Under the pieces are notes generated by a model that did no database searches, was not told the DNA's origin, and saw only the letters and a list, made by a program, of their open reading frames with translations. Source: Nocardioides sp. (lineage in GTDB: Bacteria; Actinomycetota; Actinomycetes; Propionibacteriales; Nocardioidaceae). From it: DNA of 17,034 bases. A program made the translations under genes and the position numbers. Below are positions 7,116-13,589 of the stretch, in pieces (within the stretch, counting starts at the first letter, position 1; every line of letters starts with the position of its first letter). The stretch spans positions 1 through 17,034 of the forward strand of contig JARICB010000166.1 in the NCBI GenBank assembly GCA_029264225.1. The letters run 5' to 3'.

Positions 7116-8603
7116 TCACGCAGGAGGCGTGTGTGGAGCCCGGGTTCGCGCCGCATGCCGACCTGCGCGCCGACCGAAGTAGGAACCCTCGCCGAGCTGG
7201 GTACCGGATGAGTAGCCGGCGCCGTCCTGGGCGATGTTGGCGGCACAGGCGCCCGCGGCGTACAGGCCGGGGATGACGCTGCCGGATTCGTCCAGCACCC
7301 GCCCGTCGAGATCGCAGGCCATGCCGCCCATCGTGAACCCGGCGTAGAGGGCCGTGCCGAGGGTCAGGTCGAAGGCACCCCACGGTCCCTGGTCCTGTGG
7401 TGTCAGCCAGGTCGGGTGCTTGTGAAGGTCGGGGTCCTCACCGCGGGCGGCGTTGGCGTTGTAGGTGGCCAGCGTCTCGACCAGTGATCCGGTGGGCAGG
7501 GCGAGCCCGGCCTCCATCTCCTCGACGCTCTCCCAGCCGTCGATCAGCGGGCACAGCGGCATCGCCGGCTCGGCCATGTGCTGGCTGTCGAGGATCAGGT
7601 AGGCAGCAGAGTCGGTCTGCTTCATGACGTGGTAGGAGGTACGCGAGTGGTAGGAGTCCTCGGCAACGAAGCGCTTGCCCTCCTTGTTGACCACCAGCCC
7701 CCTGACGAAGTCGGAGGGTGGGTAGATCGGTGCGGTGATGAACGCCTCGTCCATGTGCTCCCACGCCGCACCGGCCGACTTGCCCAGGCGCAGCCCGAGC
7801 CCGTCGTCGTAGGTCGAACCGAGGGTGAACAGTTTCGAACCGAGTGCGGGGGTGTGCTCGGCGACCATGTCGGGATTCATGACGAACCCGCCCGCGGCCA
7901 CGATGACCGACCCTGCCCGGACGACGCCGGTCTGCTCGAAATTCTTCCAGGCCACTCCGATCACCCGTGCTGATGCATCGGTGACCAGGTTGGTCACCCC
8001 GGTCTCGAAGCGCACCACGGCATCGGTCTCGGCGAGCCGCTCGACCAGCAGGTCGAGCACCATCCCGGCGCCGCCGGTGTCACCCGGCTTGGGCACCTTG
8101 TGGCCGCGGGGTGCCGGTGGGGTCTGGTCGCGGAAGGGCCAGACCTTCTCGTTGCCGGTGAACATCAGCCCCTGGGTGCCGGGCTGGATCACTGCCTTCT
8201 CGGGGTAGAACGAGCGCTCGAACTCGAAGCCGAGTGCTTCCAGCCAGTCGAAGTGGGCGGGCGAGTCGTCGCAGTAGGCGCGGATCTTCGCGGCGTCTGG
8301 GACGGGGGTGATCGCCATCAGGTAGTCGAACATGGCCTCGCTGGTGTCGGCCTGCCCGGTCGCGCGTTGTACGGCGGTGCCGCCGCCGAGGTAGAAGTGG
8401 CCGCCGGCCATCGACGACGTACCGCCGTGCACGGCAGCCCGTTCGAGGAGCAGCACGCTGGCTCCGGCCCGGGCCGCCTCGAGGGCGGCGCAGGCGCCGG
8501 CAATGCCGAAGCCGACCACCACGACATCGAATTCCTCCGCACCGTCCAGCACGGTCGAATTCAGCAGGTCGGGCAGGGCAGTGCCCTTGAGCGCGTCAGC
8601 CAT
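7116..8603 (-). CDS. FAD-dependent ketosteroid dehydrogenase, probably delta4-(5alpha) type
   Basis: 495 residues. Rossmann FAD motif GFGIAG (31-36) with the ribose-binding E54, GGTSSMAGG (60-68), the PAPRGH stretch (164-168), and a C-terminal FAD segment GLYAAG (446-451) followed by GTQLGEGSYFGRRAG. The layout and length fit the 3-ketosteroid dehydrogenase / fumarate reductase flavoprotein group. As I recall it, the Rhodococcus jostii delta4-(5alpha)-dehydrogenase uses two tyrosines and a serine in a Y-x-S pair. Here Y318 (in EDSYHSR) and Y464-S-S466 sit in matching places. Such enzymes introduce the 4,5 double bond into 5alpha-3-ketosteroids, using FAD. The KstR-type operator on its promoter agrees with a role in sterol degradation. 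A delta1-dehydrogenase or an unrelated flavoprotein remains possible. Probably leaderless or short-leadered, and followed by the aminotransferase. Confidence 0.72.
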   Translation of the reverse strand: MADALKGTALPDLLNSTVLDGAEEFDVVVVGFGIAGACAALEAARAGASVLLLERAAVHGGTSSMAGGHFYLGGGTAVQRATGQADTSEAMFDYLMAITPVPDAAKIRAYCDDSPAHFDWLEALGFEFERSFYPEKAVIQPGTQGLMFTGNEKVWPFRDQTPPAPRGHKVPKPGDTGGAGMVLDLLVERLAETDAVVRFETGVTNLVTDASARVIGVAWKNFEQTGVVRAGSVIVAAGGFVMNPDMVAEHTPALGSKLFTLGSTYDDGLGLRLGKSAGAAWEHMDEAFITAPIYPPSDFVRGLVVNKEGKRFVAEDSYHSRTSYHVMKQTDSAAYLILDSQHMAEPAMPLCPLIDGWESVEEMEAGLALPTGSLVETLATYNANAARGEDPDLHKHPTWLTPQDQGPWGAFDLTLGTALYAGFTMGGMACDLDGRVLDESGSVIPGLYAAGACAANIAQDGAGYSSGTQLGEGSYFGRRAGRHAARTRAPHTPPA

Positions 8604-8609
8604 GGCGCC

Positions 8610-8615
8610 AGACTA
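8610..8615 (-). promoter_or_regulatory. Candidate -10 box of the ketosteroid dehydrogenase gene
   Basis: TAGTCT on the minus strand (TAnnnT), with predicted initiation at about 8603-8604, on the ATG itself, so the mRNA may be leaderless. No Shine-Dalgarno sequence is seen. It overlaps the left edge of the KstR-type operator by 2 nt. The -35 region is not clear. Confidence 0.45.
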
Positions 8616-8627
8616 GAACAGGTTCCA
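8614..8627. promoter_or_regulatory. KstR-type operator
   Basis: TAGAACAGGTTCCA fits every fixed position of the KstR consensus TnnAACnnGTTnnA. KstR is the TetR-family repressor of sterol catabolism genes in mycobacteria, rhodococci and relatives, released by steroid CoA-thioester intermediates. The site overlaps the -10 region of the ketosteroid dehydrogenase gene, where a repressor would block RNA polymerase. Sequence match and context agree; binding is inferred. Confidence 0.75.
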
Positions 8628-8636
8628 CTTTTCCGA

Positions 8637-9047
8637 TGTCGGACGTTGGCCGGGACGTCCGACGGTGTGGTGGTGGGGGCGGCCGGGGTGTCGGACGTAC
8701 GCCGGGATGTCCGACGGTGTGGTGGCCGGGGCGGCCGGGGTGTCGGACGTTGGCGGGGATGTCCGACGGTGTGGTGGCTGGGGCGGCCGGGGTGTCGGAC
8801 GTACGCGGGGATGTCCGGCGGTGTGGTGGCCGGAGGGGCCGGGGTGTCGGACGTTGGCGGGGAAGCCGCGGGGGGCGTCCGACGGTGTGGTGGCTGGGGC
8901 GGCCGGGGTGTCGGACGTACGCCGGGACGTCCGACGGTGTGGTGGCCGGAGCGACCGGGGTGTCGGACGTTGGCAGGGATGTCCGGAGGGGATGCCGAGG
9001 GGATGTCCGACGGTACGGCGGTGGGAACGGCCGGGTCGTCGGACGTA
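8637..9047. repeat. Array of seven 52-bp tandem repeats with internal inverted repeats
   Basis: Units start at 8637, 8689, 8741, 8793, 8845, 8909 and 8961, with a partial eighth at 9037. Five units are exactly 52 bp; the fifth is 64 and the seventh 76 (12- and 24-bp expansions). Each unit holds GTCGGACGT, a spacer of about 8 nt, then a(c/t)GTCCGAC, an inverted repeat of 8-9 bp, followed by a G-rich segment of about 25 nt (GGTGTGGTGG, GGGG, CGGCC, GGGG). Spacers alternate between a CGTACGC and a CGTTGGC form, so a 104-bp dimer is the higher-order unit. It fills the region between the divergent dehydrogenase and antiporter genes. No gene is credible inside it: 52 is not a multiple of 3, so any frame changes at each unit. 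Confidence 0.92.
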
Positions 9048-9056
9048 GGGCACCGA

Positions 9057-9062
9057 TAGGAT
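9057..9062 (+). promoter_or_regulatory. Candidate -10 box of the antiporter gene
   Basis: TAGGAT (TAnnnT) directly after the partial last repeat unit. Initiation would fall at about 9069, giving a leader of some 27 nt. No clear -35 element. GAGG at 9087-9090 is the ribosome binding site that supports the GTG at 9096. Confidence 0.35.
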
Positions 9063-9095
9063 CGGGCTCCGACCCGGTAATCGAGCGAGGTGGCA

Positions 9096-10607
9096 GTGAC
9101 CTTCGACGTCCACCAGCTCGACACCTTCCTGCTGGTTGGCTCGCTGGTCACCTTCGCGGCGATTCTCGCCGTCCGGCTGTCCTCGAAGGTCGGCCTGCCC
9201 AGCCTGTTGTTCTACCTGCTGATCGGCGTCCTGCTCGGCGAGAAGGGGCTGGGCATCAACTTCGAGGACGCCCAACTGGCCCACGCGCTCGGCTTCGGCG
9301 CACTCGCGCTGATCCTGGCCGAGGGGGGCCTGACCACCAACTGGTCCGAGATGAAGGCCTCGATGCGGATCGGGCTGTCGTTGGCGACCCTGGGCGTCGC
9401 CATCTCGGTAGGCATCGTTGCGGTCAGCGCGCACTATCTGCTCGGACTGCCCTGGGAACTGGCGGTCCTGCTCGGGGCCGTCTGCTCGCCTACCGATGCT
9501 GCGGCGGTGTTCTCGGTGCTGCGAACGGTGCCATTGCCCAAGCGGTTGACCGGGGCGTTGGAGACCGAATCCGGTCTCAACGACGCGCCCACGGTCGTGC
9601 TGGTCTCGATCGTATCGACGGGAGCAGCGGCCGAGAGCGGAGCCCTCAGCGTCGCCGGAACCATCGTCTTCGAGCTGGTCGTCGGGGTCCTGCTCGGAGT
9701 CGTCGTCGGCTTCGCTGGCGCGTGGGTGATGCGCCGCGTGGCCCTGCCCTCCTCCGGGCTCTACCCGTTGGCCGTGCTGTGCCTGACGTTCGTCGCCTAC
9801 GGTGGCGCCTCCGCTGCCCACGCCTCCGGCTTCGCCGCTATCTACGTCGCCGCCGTCATCCTGGGCAACCGGGAGTTGCCGCACCGGGCAGCCACCCGCT
9901 CCTTCTCCGAGGGAGTCGCGTGGCTGGCCCAGATCGGGCTGTTCGTGATGCTGGGTCTGCTGCTCTCGCCGGACCGCATTACGTGGGGCATCGTCGGTCT
10001 GGCGATCGTCACCGGACTGATCCTGACCTACGTCGCCCGCCCCATCTCGGTGCTGGTCAGCTCGCTGGTCCAACCCATGCCGCTGCGCGAGCTTGGCTTC
10101 ATCTCCTGGGCCGGACTCCGTGGCGCAGTGCCGATTGTGCTGGCCACCATTCCGTTGGCTGCCGGGGTGGACGACGCCTACCTGCTCTTCGACATCGTCT
10201 TCGTGATGGTGGTCATCTACACGGTGCTGACCGGACCGACGCTGCCGTTGGTCGCGCGGTTGCTGGGGGTGGCGCTGCGTGATGAGCCCCGCGGGCTCGA
10301 CGTGGAGGCGGCGCCGCTCGAACGGGTGGACGCCGACCTGCTACAGGTCACGATCAGCTCGATGTCGCGGATGCACGGCGTCGAGGTCGGCGAGCTCCGA
10401 CTCCCGGTAGGGGTCTCGGTGTCGCTGGTCATCCGGCACAACGAGGCACTGGTGCCCGAGCGTCGGACGGTGCTGCGCCACGGTGACGATCTGCTTGTGG
10501 TCACCCCGCGAAAAGTCAGGACTGCCACCGAGGAACGGCTCCGCGAGGTCTCGGCCGGCGGCCGGCTCGCGCACTGGATCGAGGAGAAGCCGCGGCCGGT
10601 CGACTGA
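9096..10607 (+). CDS. CPA1-type cation/proton antiporter with TrkA_C domain
   Basis: 503 residues from the GTG at 9096, chosen because GAGG lies 5 nt upstream; a GTG at 9090 in the same frame adds two residues. About a dozen hydrophobic helices cover residues 10-395. Family motifs in the ion-binding core are SPTDAAAVFSVL (131-142) and ESGLND (158-163), whose Asn-Asp pair is typical of electroneutral CPA1 exchangers. After the last helix (about 395) a soluble tail (about 410-490) has the beta pattern of a TrkA_C/RCK_C regulatory domain (VGELRLPVGVSVSLVIRHNEALVP). This matches the NhaP2/CvrA-like K+(or Na+)/H+ antiporters of the inner membrane, where the tail senses a ligand. The ion cannot be deduced. 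It ends 12 nt before the stop of the convergent LytR_C gene. Confidence 0.92.
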   Translation: MTFDVHQLDTFLLVGSLVTFAAILAVRLSSKVGLPSLLFYLLIGVLLGEKGLGINFEDAQLAHALGFGALALILAEGGLTTNWSEMKASMRIGLSLATLGVAISVGIVAVSAHYLLGLPWELAVLLGAVCSPTDAAAVFSVLRTVPLPKRLTGALETESGLNDAPTVVLVSIVSTGAAAESGALSVAGTIVFELVVGVLLGVVVGFAGAWVMRRVALPSSGLYPLAVLCLTFVAYGGASAAHASGFAAIYVAAVILGNRELPHRAATRSFSEGVAWLAQIGLFVMLGLLLSPDRITWGIVGLAIVTGLILTYVARPISVLVSSLVQPMPLRELGFISWAGLRGAVPIVLATIPLAAGVDDAYLLFDIVFVMVVIYTVLTGPTLPLVARLLGVALRDEPRGLDVEAAPLERVDADLLQVTISSMSRMHGVEVGELRLPVGVSVSLVIRHNEALVPERRTVLRHGDDLLVVTPRKVRTATEERLREVSAGGRLAHWIEEKPRPVD

Positions 10608-10619
10608 GATCTCTCGACG

Positions 10620-11123
10620 CTACTGTGAGGCAGGCGGGCTGCAGAACGTCGAGTCCTCGCCGGCGGTGAGGGACTGGGTCTCCTTCGTGCGCAATGCCTT
10701 GAAATCTTGGCCGACCACGACCACGACTCCGCGGCCCAACTGCTTGCCCGAGACGACCTTGGCCTTCTTGAACTGGCGCTTCACCAGCTGGACGGCGGCG
10801 TTGCGCGGCTCGTCGGACCAGATCTGGACACCCTTGATCGCGGCCGGAGCGTTGCCGCTGTCGGCGGCAACGAACCCGCGCTCCTCGAGCTGTTCCATCG
10901 TGGCGTTGGCAAGACCCGAGCGGTTGCTGGCGTTGTAGACGCTGACCGCCACCTGCCTGGAGTAGATCTGCGTGCCGGCCGTCGCGGTGACATCGGTGCA
11001 CAGTGGCGCCGACTCGTCGCTGGGCAAGGGCTTGGTCAGCGCACTCCACCCCCACCACCCCCCGAGAAGCACCAGGGCGCACAGCGTCAGCAGGGTGGCG
11101 GCGGATTTGGCCAGCGAGGTCAT
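10620..11123 (-). CDS. Membrane-anchored LytR C-terminal domain protein
   Basis: 167 residues. A single N-terminal membrane helix (about 8-28, LLTLCALVLLGGWWGW) is followed by an extracytoplasmic LytR_C domain (about 57-140) starting VAVSVYNASNRSGLANATMEQLEERGF, the family signature 'V.V.NAS...GLA......L...GF'. The LytR-CpsA-Psr transferase domain is absent, so this is the stand-alone type common in actinobacteria, presumably working at the cell envelope. The start ATG at 11123 overlaps the stop of the upstream small gene by one base (TGATG). The frame stays open to 11357, but that stretch is antiparallel-free coding sequence of the upstream gene read in another frame and is proline/arginine-rich, so it is rejected. 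Confidence 0.85.
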   Translation of the reverse strand: MTSLAKSAATLLTLCALVLLGGWWGWSALTKPLPSDESAPLCTDVTATAGTQIYSRQVAVSVYNASNRSGLANATMEQLEERGFVAADSGNAPAAIKGVQIWSDEPRNAAVQLVKRQFKKAKVVSGKQLGRGVVVVVGQDFKALRTKETQSLTAGEDSTFCSPPASQ

Positions 11124-11419
11124 CAGGAGCTCACTTCGTGGACTCGCGCATGCAGGATGTTGCGTTGGTGCAGCGCGGCTCGGAGGGCTCGGTGCAGGCC
11201 GTCCTCCAGGTAGAGCTCGCCTTGCCATTCCACGACATGGGCGAACAGGTCGCCGTAGAACGTCGAATCCTCGTCGAGCAGGGTGTCGAGATGCAGGGTG
11301 TCCTTGGTGGTGATGAGGCGATCGAGGCGCACCTGCCGCGGCGGGAGCTTCGCCCACTCGCGGGGTTCGAGGCCGTGGTCGGGGTAGGGACGCCCCGCTC
11401 CCACGCGCTTGAAGATCAC
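11123..11419 (-). CDS. Small conserved protein with a ParB-like DGxHR motif
   Basis: 98 residues from a GTG at 11419. The middle holds RQVRLDRLITTKDTLHLDTLLDED, and residues 73-81 read DGLHRALRA, resembling the DGxHR box of ParB/sulfiredoxin-fold proteins (nucleotide-using or DNA-binding). Relatives are widespread in actinobacteria next to LytR_C genes. I recall that some are labelled as VapB-type antitoxins, but there is no toxin partner here and I would not adopt that name. A TATAGT -10 box at 11431-11426 (minus strand) places the transcription start on the GTG, so the mRNA is probably leaderless. It is cotranscribed with the LytR_C gene and divergent from the HerA-like gene. Function unknown. 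Confidence 0.78.
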   Translation of the reverse strand: MIFKRVGAGRPYPDHGLEPREWAKLPPRQVRLDRLITTKDTLHLDTLLDEDSTFYGDLFAHVVEWQGELYLEDGLHRALRAALHQRNILHARVHEVSS

Positions 11420-11425
11420 GCCGTG

Positions 11426-11431
11426 ACTATA
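11426..11431 (-). promoter_or_regulatory. -10 box for a leaderless small-gene transcript
   Basis: TATAGT on the minus strand, 6 nt before the GTG start at 11419. This is the best -10 match in the window and predicts a transcript that starts at the start codon. No ribosome binding site is present. The -35 region is poor. Confidence 0.6.
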
Positions 11432-11453
11432 ACGATGCTGGCGATAATCTCAG

Positions 11454-11468
11454 GTGTTCGGCGAACAC
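11454..11468. promoter_or_regulatory. 15-bp perfect palindrome between divergent operons
   Basis: GTGTTCG-G-CGAACAC, 7-bp perfect arms. It lies at about -35 for the leftward promoter and some 44 nt before the HerA-like start, so one regulator could control both directions. It is the inverse of the actinobacterial LexA box arrangement (CGAAC then GTTCG), so it is not a standard SOS box. The binding protein is unknown. Confidence 0.5.
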
Positions 11469-11498
11469 AGTTGGCGTCCTGACGACCGCCCTGCTGGT

Positions 11499-11504
11499 TA
11501 GTCT
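11499..11504 (+). promoter_or_regulatory. Candidate -10 box for a leaderless HerA-like transcript
   Basis: TAGTCT (TAnnnT) 7 nt before the ATG at 11512. No Shine-Dalgarno sequence is present, so the HerA-like mRNA is also likely leaderless. The -35 region is unclear. Confidence 0.5.
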
Positions 11505-11511
11505 CAGGGTT

Positions 11512-13089
11512 ATGACGCCGACCCCCGAGCAGCCCGCCGCCGCCGCGCCTGCGGAGCAGAACCCGATCGCGGCTGCGGTAGCACCCGGTTACGCCTTCGA
11601 CGCTCCGTCGGTGGAGTTGGGGGCGCTGATGCTGAACGCGAGCGATCTCTGCGACGTCCACATCAAGATTCCGCTCGGCATGCTCAACCGGCACGGTCTG
11701 GTCGCCGGTGCGACCGGCACCGGCAAGACCAAGACCCTGCAACTGCTGGCCGAGCAACTCAGCGCCCACGGAGTGCCGGTGTTCGCCGCCGACATCAAGG
11801 GCGACCTGTCCGGCCTGAGCGTGCCGGGAGAGGGTGGCGAGAAGATCTCCGCGCGGGCTGCTTCGGTAGGTCAGGAGTGGACGGCGACCGGGTTCCCGGT
11901 CGAGTTCTATGCCCTCGGCGGCCAAGGCATCGGCATCCCGCTGCGCGTCACGATGACCTCGTTCGGACCGATGCTGCTCAGCAAGGTGCTCGGGCTCAAC
12001 GACACCCAGGAATCGAGCCTGGGACTGATCTTCCACTACGCCGACCAGGCCGGATTGCCGCTGCTCGACCTCGCCGACCTGCGTGCGGTCGTGCAGTTCC
12101 TGACCAGCGACGAGGGCAGGGCCGACCTGAAGGCGCTCGGCGGACTCTCATCCGCGACCGCCGGGGTGATCCTGCGGGAGTTGATCGTCTTCGCCGACCA
12201 GGGTGCCGAGGCGTTCTTCGGTGAACCCGAGTTCGAGTCGAGCGAATTCCTGCGCACCACCCCGGACGGGCGTGGGGTCATCAGCCTGGTCGAGCTGCCC
12301 CACCTCCAGGACCGGCCGGCCGTCTTCTCGACCTTCTTGATGTGGCTGCTCGCCGACCTCTTCCACGACCTGCCCGAGGCAGGTGACCTGGACCAGCCCA
12401 AGCTGGTCTTCTTCTTCGACGAGGCGCACCTGCTGTTCAGGGACGCATCGGAGGCGTTCCTCGACCAGATCGCCCAGACCGTGCGGCTGATCCGTTCCAA
12501 GGGCGTCGGGATCTTCTTCGTGACGCAGAGCCCGACCGACGTGCCCGACGACGTGCTCGCCCAGCTGGGCTCGCGCATCCAGCACCAGTTGCGCGCCCAC
12601 ACCCCCAACGACGCCAAGGCGCTCAAGCAGACCGTCAATACCTACCCGAAGGCGGCCTACGACGACCTGGGCGAGGTCATCACCTCGCTCGGCATCGGTG
12701 AGGCCGTGGTCACCGTGATGAACGAACGCGGCGCACCGACCCCGGTGGCCTGGACCCGGCTGCGCGCACCCGAGTCCTTGATGGGCCCGGCCGACTCCGC
12801 CGCGATGGAGGCGAGCGTGCGGGCCAGCGCCGGCTACGCGACGTACAGCCAGGTCGTCGACCGCGAATCGGCGCGCGAGACGCTGGCGGCCCGGCTCGAG
12901 GAGGGCGCCCGCAAGGCCGCCGATGAGCAGGCAGCGAAGAAGTTGCCCAAGACGGCGACGAAGAAGGCGCCCGCCAAGGAAGATGAATCCATGGTCATGG
13001 ATGTAGTGAAATCGCCGGTCTTCAAGGACTTCATGCGCACTGCGGCGCGCGAGATCGCCCGCGGGATGTTCAAGTCGGGTCGTCGGTGA
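11512..13089 (+). CDS. HerA-like P-loop ATPase (DUF853/YjgR type)
   Basis: 525 residues. Walker A GATGTGKT (66-73), Walker B LVFFFDEAH with D303-E304, and the signature VTQSPTDVPDDVLAQLGSRIQHQLRAHTPNDAKALKQT of the HerA/FtsK-like DUF853 family, followed by a lysine/alanine-rich linker (about 475-495) and a conserved C-terminal helix (SPVFKDFMRTAAREIARGMF). Family knowledge places it among hexameric DNA-pumping ATPases, but the physiological role of this bacterial subgroup is not established. No NurA nuclease is nearby. The first 25 residues are an Ala/Pro-rich tail. It overlaps the downstream NTF2-like gene by 4 nt (GTGA). Probably leaderless (see the -10 box) and divergent from the ParB-like-motif gene. 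Confidence 0.92.
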   Translation: MTPTPEQPAAAAPAEQNPIAAAVAPGYAFDAPSVELGALMLNASDLCDVHIKIPLGMLNRHGLVAGATGTGKTKTLQLLAEQLSAHGVPVFAADIKGDLSGLSVPGEGGEKISARAASVGQEWTATGFPVEFYALGGQGIGIPLRVTMTSFGPMLLSKVLGLNDTQESSLGLIFHYADQAGLPLLDLADLRAVVQFLTSDEGRADLKALGGLSSATAGVILRELIVFADQGAEAFFGEPEFESSEFLRTTPDGRGVISLVELPHLQDRPAVFSTFLMWLLADLFHDLPEAGDLDQPKLVFFFDEAHLLFRDASEAFLDQIAQTVRLIRSKGVGIFFVTQSPTDVPDDVLAQLGSRIQHQLRAHTPNDAKALKQTVNTYPKAAYDDLGEVITSLGIGEAVVTVMNERGAPTPVAWTRLRAPESLMGPADSAAMEASVRASAGYATYSQVVDRESARETLAARLEEGARKAADEQAAKKLPKTATKKAPAKEDESMVMDVVKSPVFKDFMRTAAREIARGMFKSGRR

Positions 13090-13571
13090 GCGACCTGCAG
13101 CGGCTCCTGGACCTTGAGGAGATCCGCCAACTGAAATATGGCTACTTCCGGTGTGTCGACACCAAGGACTGGGATGGCGTCAGCGCCTGTTTCGTGCCCG
13201 AGGCGACGGCCTCCTACCCGGGTCAGACGTGTGCCGACCGTGGCGAGATCGTGGAGTTCCTCAGCGGGTCGATGTTCCCCGGACTGATCACCATGCACCA
13301 CGGCCATCACCCCGAGATCCGCTTCGAGGATGTGGTCGAGCAGGACGGGGCCGATCGGGCCAACGGCACCTGGTATCTGCACGACAAGGTGTTCGCGCCT
13401 GAGTTCAACTGGGCCCTCGAGGGCACGGCCCTCTACGAGGACCGCTACGTCCGCACGCCCGAGGGTTGGCGGATGTCCCACACCGGCTACGAGCGGATGT
13501 TCGAGTCGACGTGGACCACCGAGGACGGCTTCCGACTCAAACAGGGCAACCGCTCGCGCGGCGGTGAATGA
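13086..13571 (+). CDS. NTF2/SnoaL-like protein
   Basis: 161 residues, starting at a GTG inside the last codons of the HerA-like gene (GTGA overlap). The opening LLDLEEIRQLKYGYFRCVDTKDWDGVSACF and the closing LYEDRYVRTPEGWRMSHTGYERMF are the pattern of SnoaL-type members of the NTF2 superfamily, a cone-shaped cytoplasmic fold used by isomerases, dehydratases and ring-cleaving helpers, including steroid and bile-acid enzymes. His-rich THHGHHPEI around residues 70 could line the pocket. The reaction cannot be assigned. Being coupled to a DNA-pumping ATPase is odd, and a steroid link with the KstR-type operon 4.5 kb away is only a suggestion. It ends 18 nt before the convergent EccC stop. Confidence 0.85.
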   Translation: MSDLQRLLDLEEIRQLKYGYFRCVDTKDWDGVSACFVPEATASYPGQTCADRGEIVEFLSGSMFPGLITMHHGHHPEIRFEDVVEQDGADRANGTWYLHDKVFAPEFNWALEGTALYEDRYVRTPEGWRMSHTGYERMFESTWTTEDGFRLKQGNRSRGGE

Positions 13572-13589
13572 GCCGACTCCCGGGGCCGG

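Noticed and set aside
7103..7246. Longer aminotransferase starting at 7246
   Set aside because: It overlaps the end of the dehydrogenase gene in another frame, and the added residues are proline/arginine-rich with no family similarity. ATG at 7102 is used.
8637..9047. CRISPR array
   Set aside because: The unit has no unique spacers: the stretches between repeated parts are near-identical and only about 8-10 nt, and there are no cas genes.
8636..9050. Long open frames on both strands through the repeat array (Gly/Val/Arg-rich or Pro/His/Thr-rich products)
   Set aside because: The 52-bp period is not a multiple of 3, several frames on both strands are open because of high GC and lack of stops, and there is no ribosome binding site.
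11454..11468. LexA (SOS) box
   Set aside because: The half-sites are in the wrong order: the LexA box is CGAAC then GTTCG, here GTTCG comes first with a 1-nt centre.
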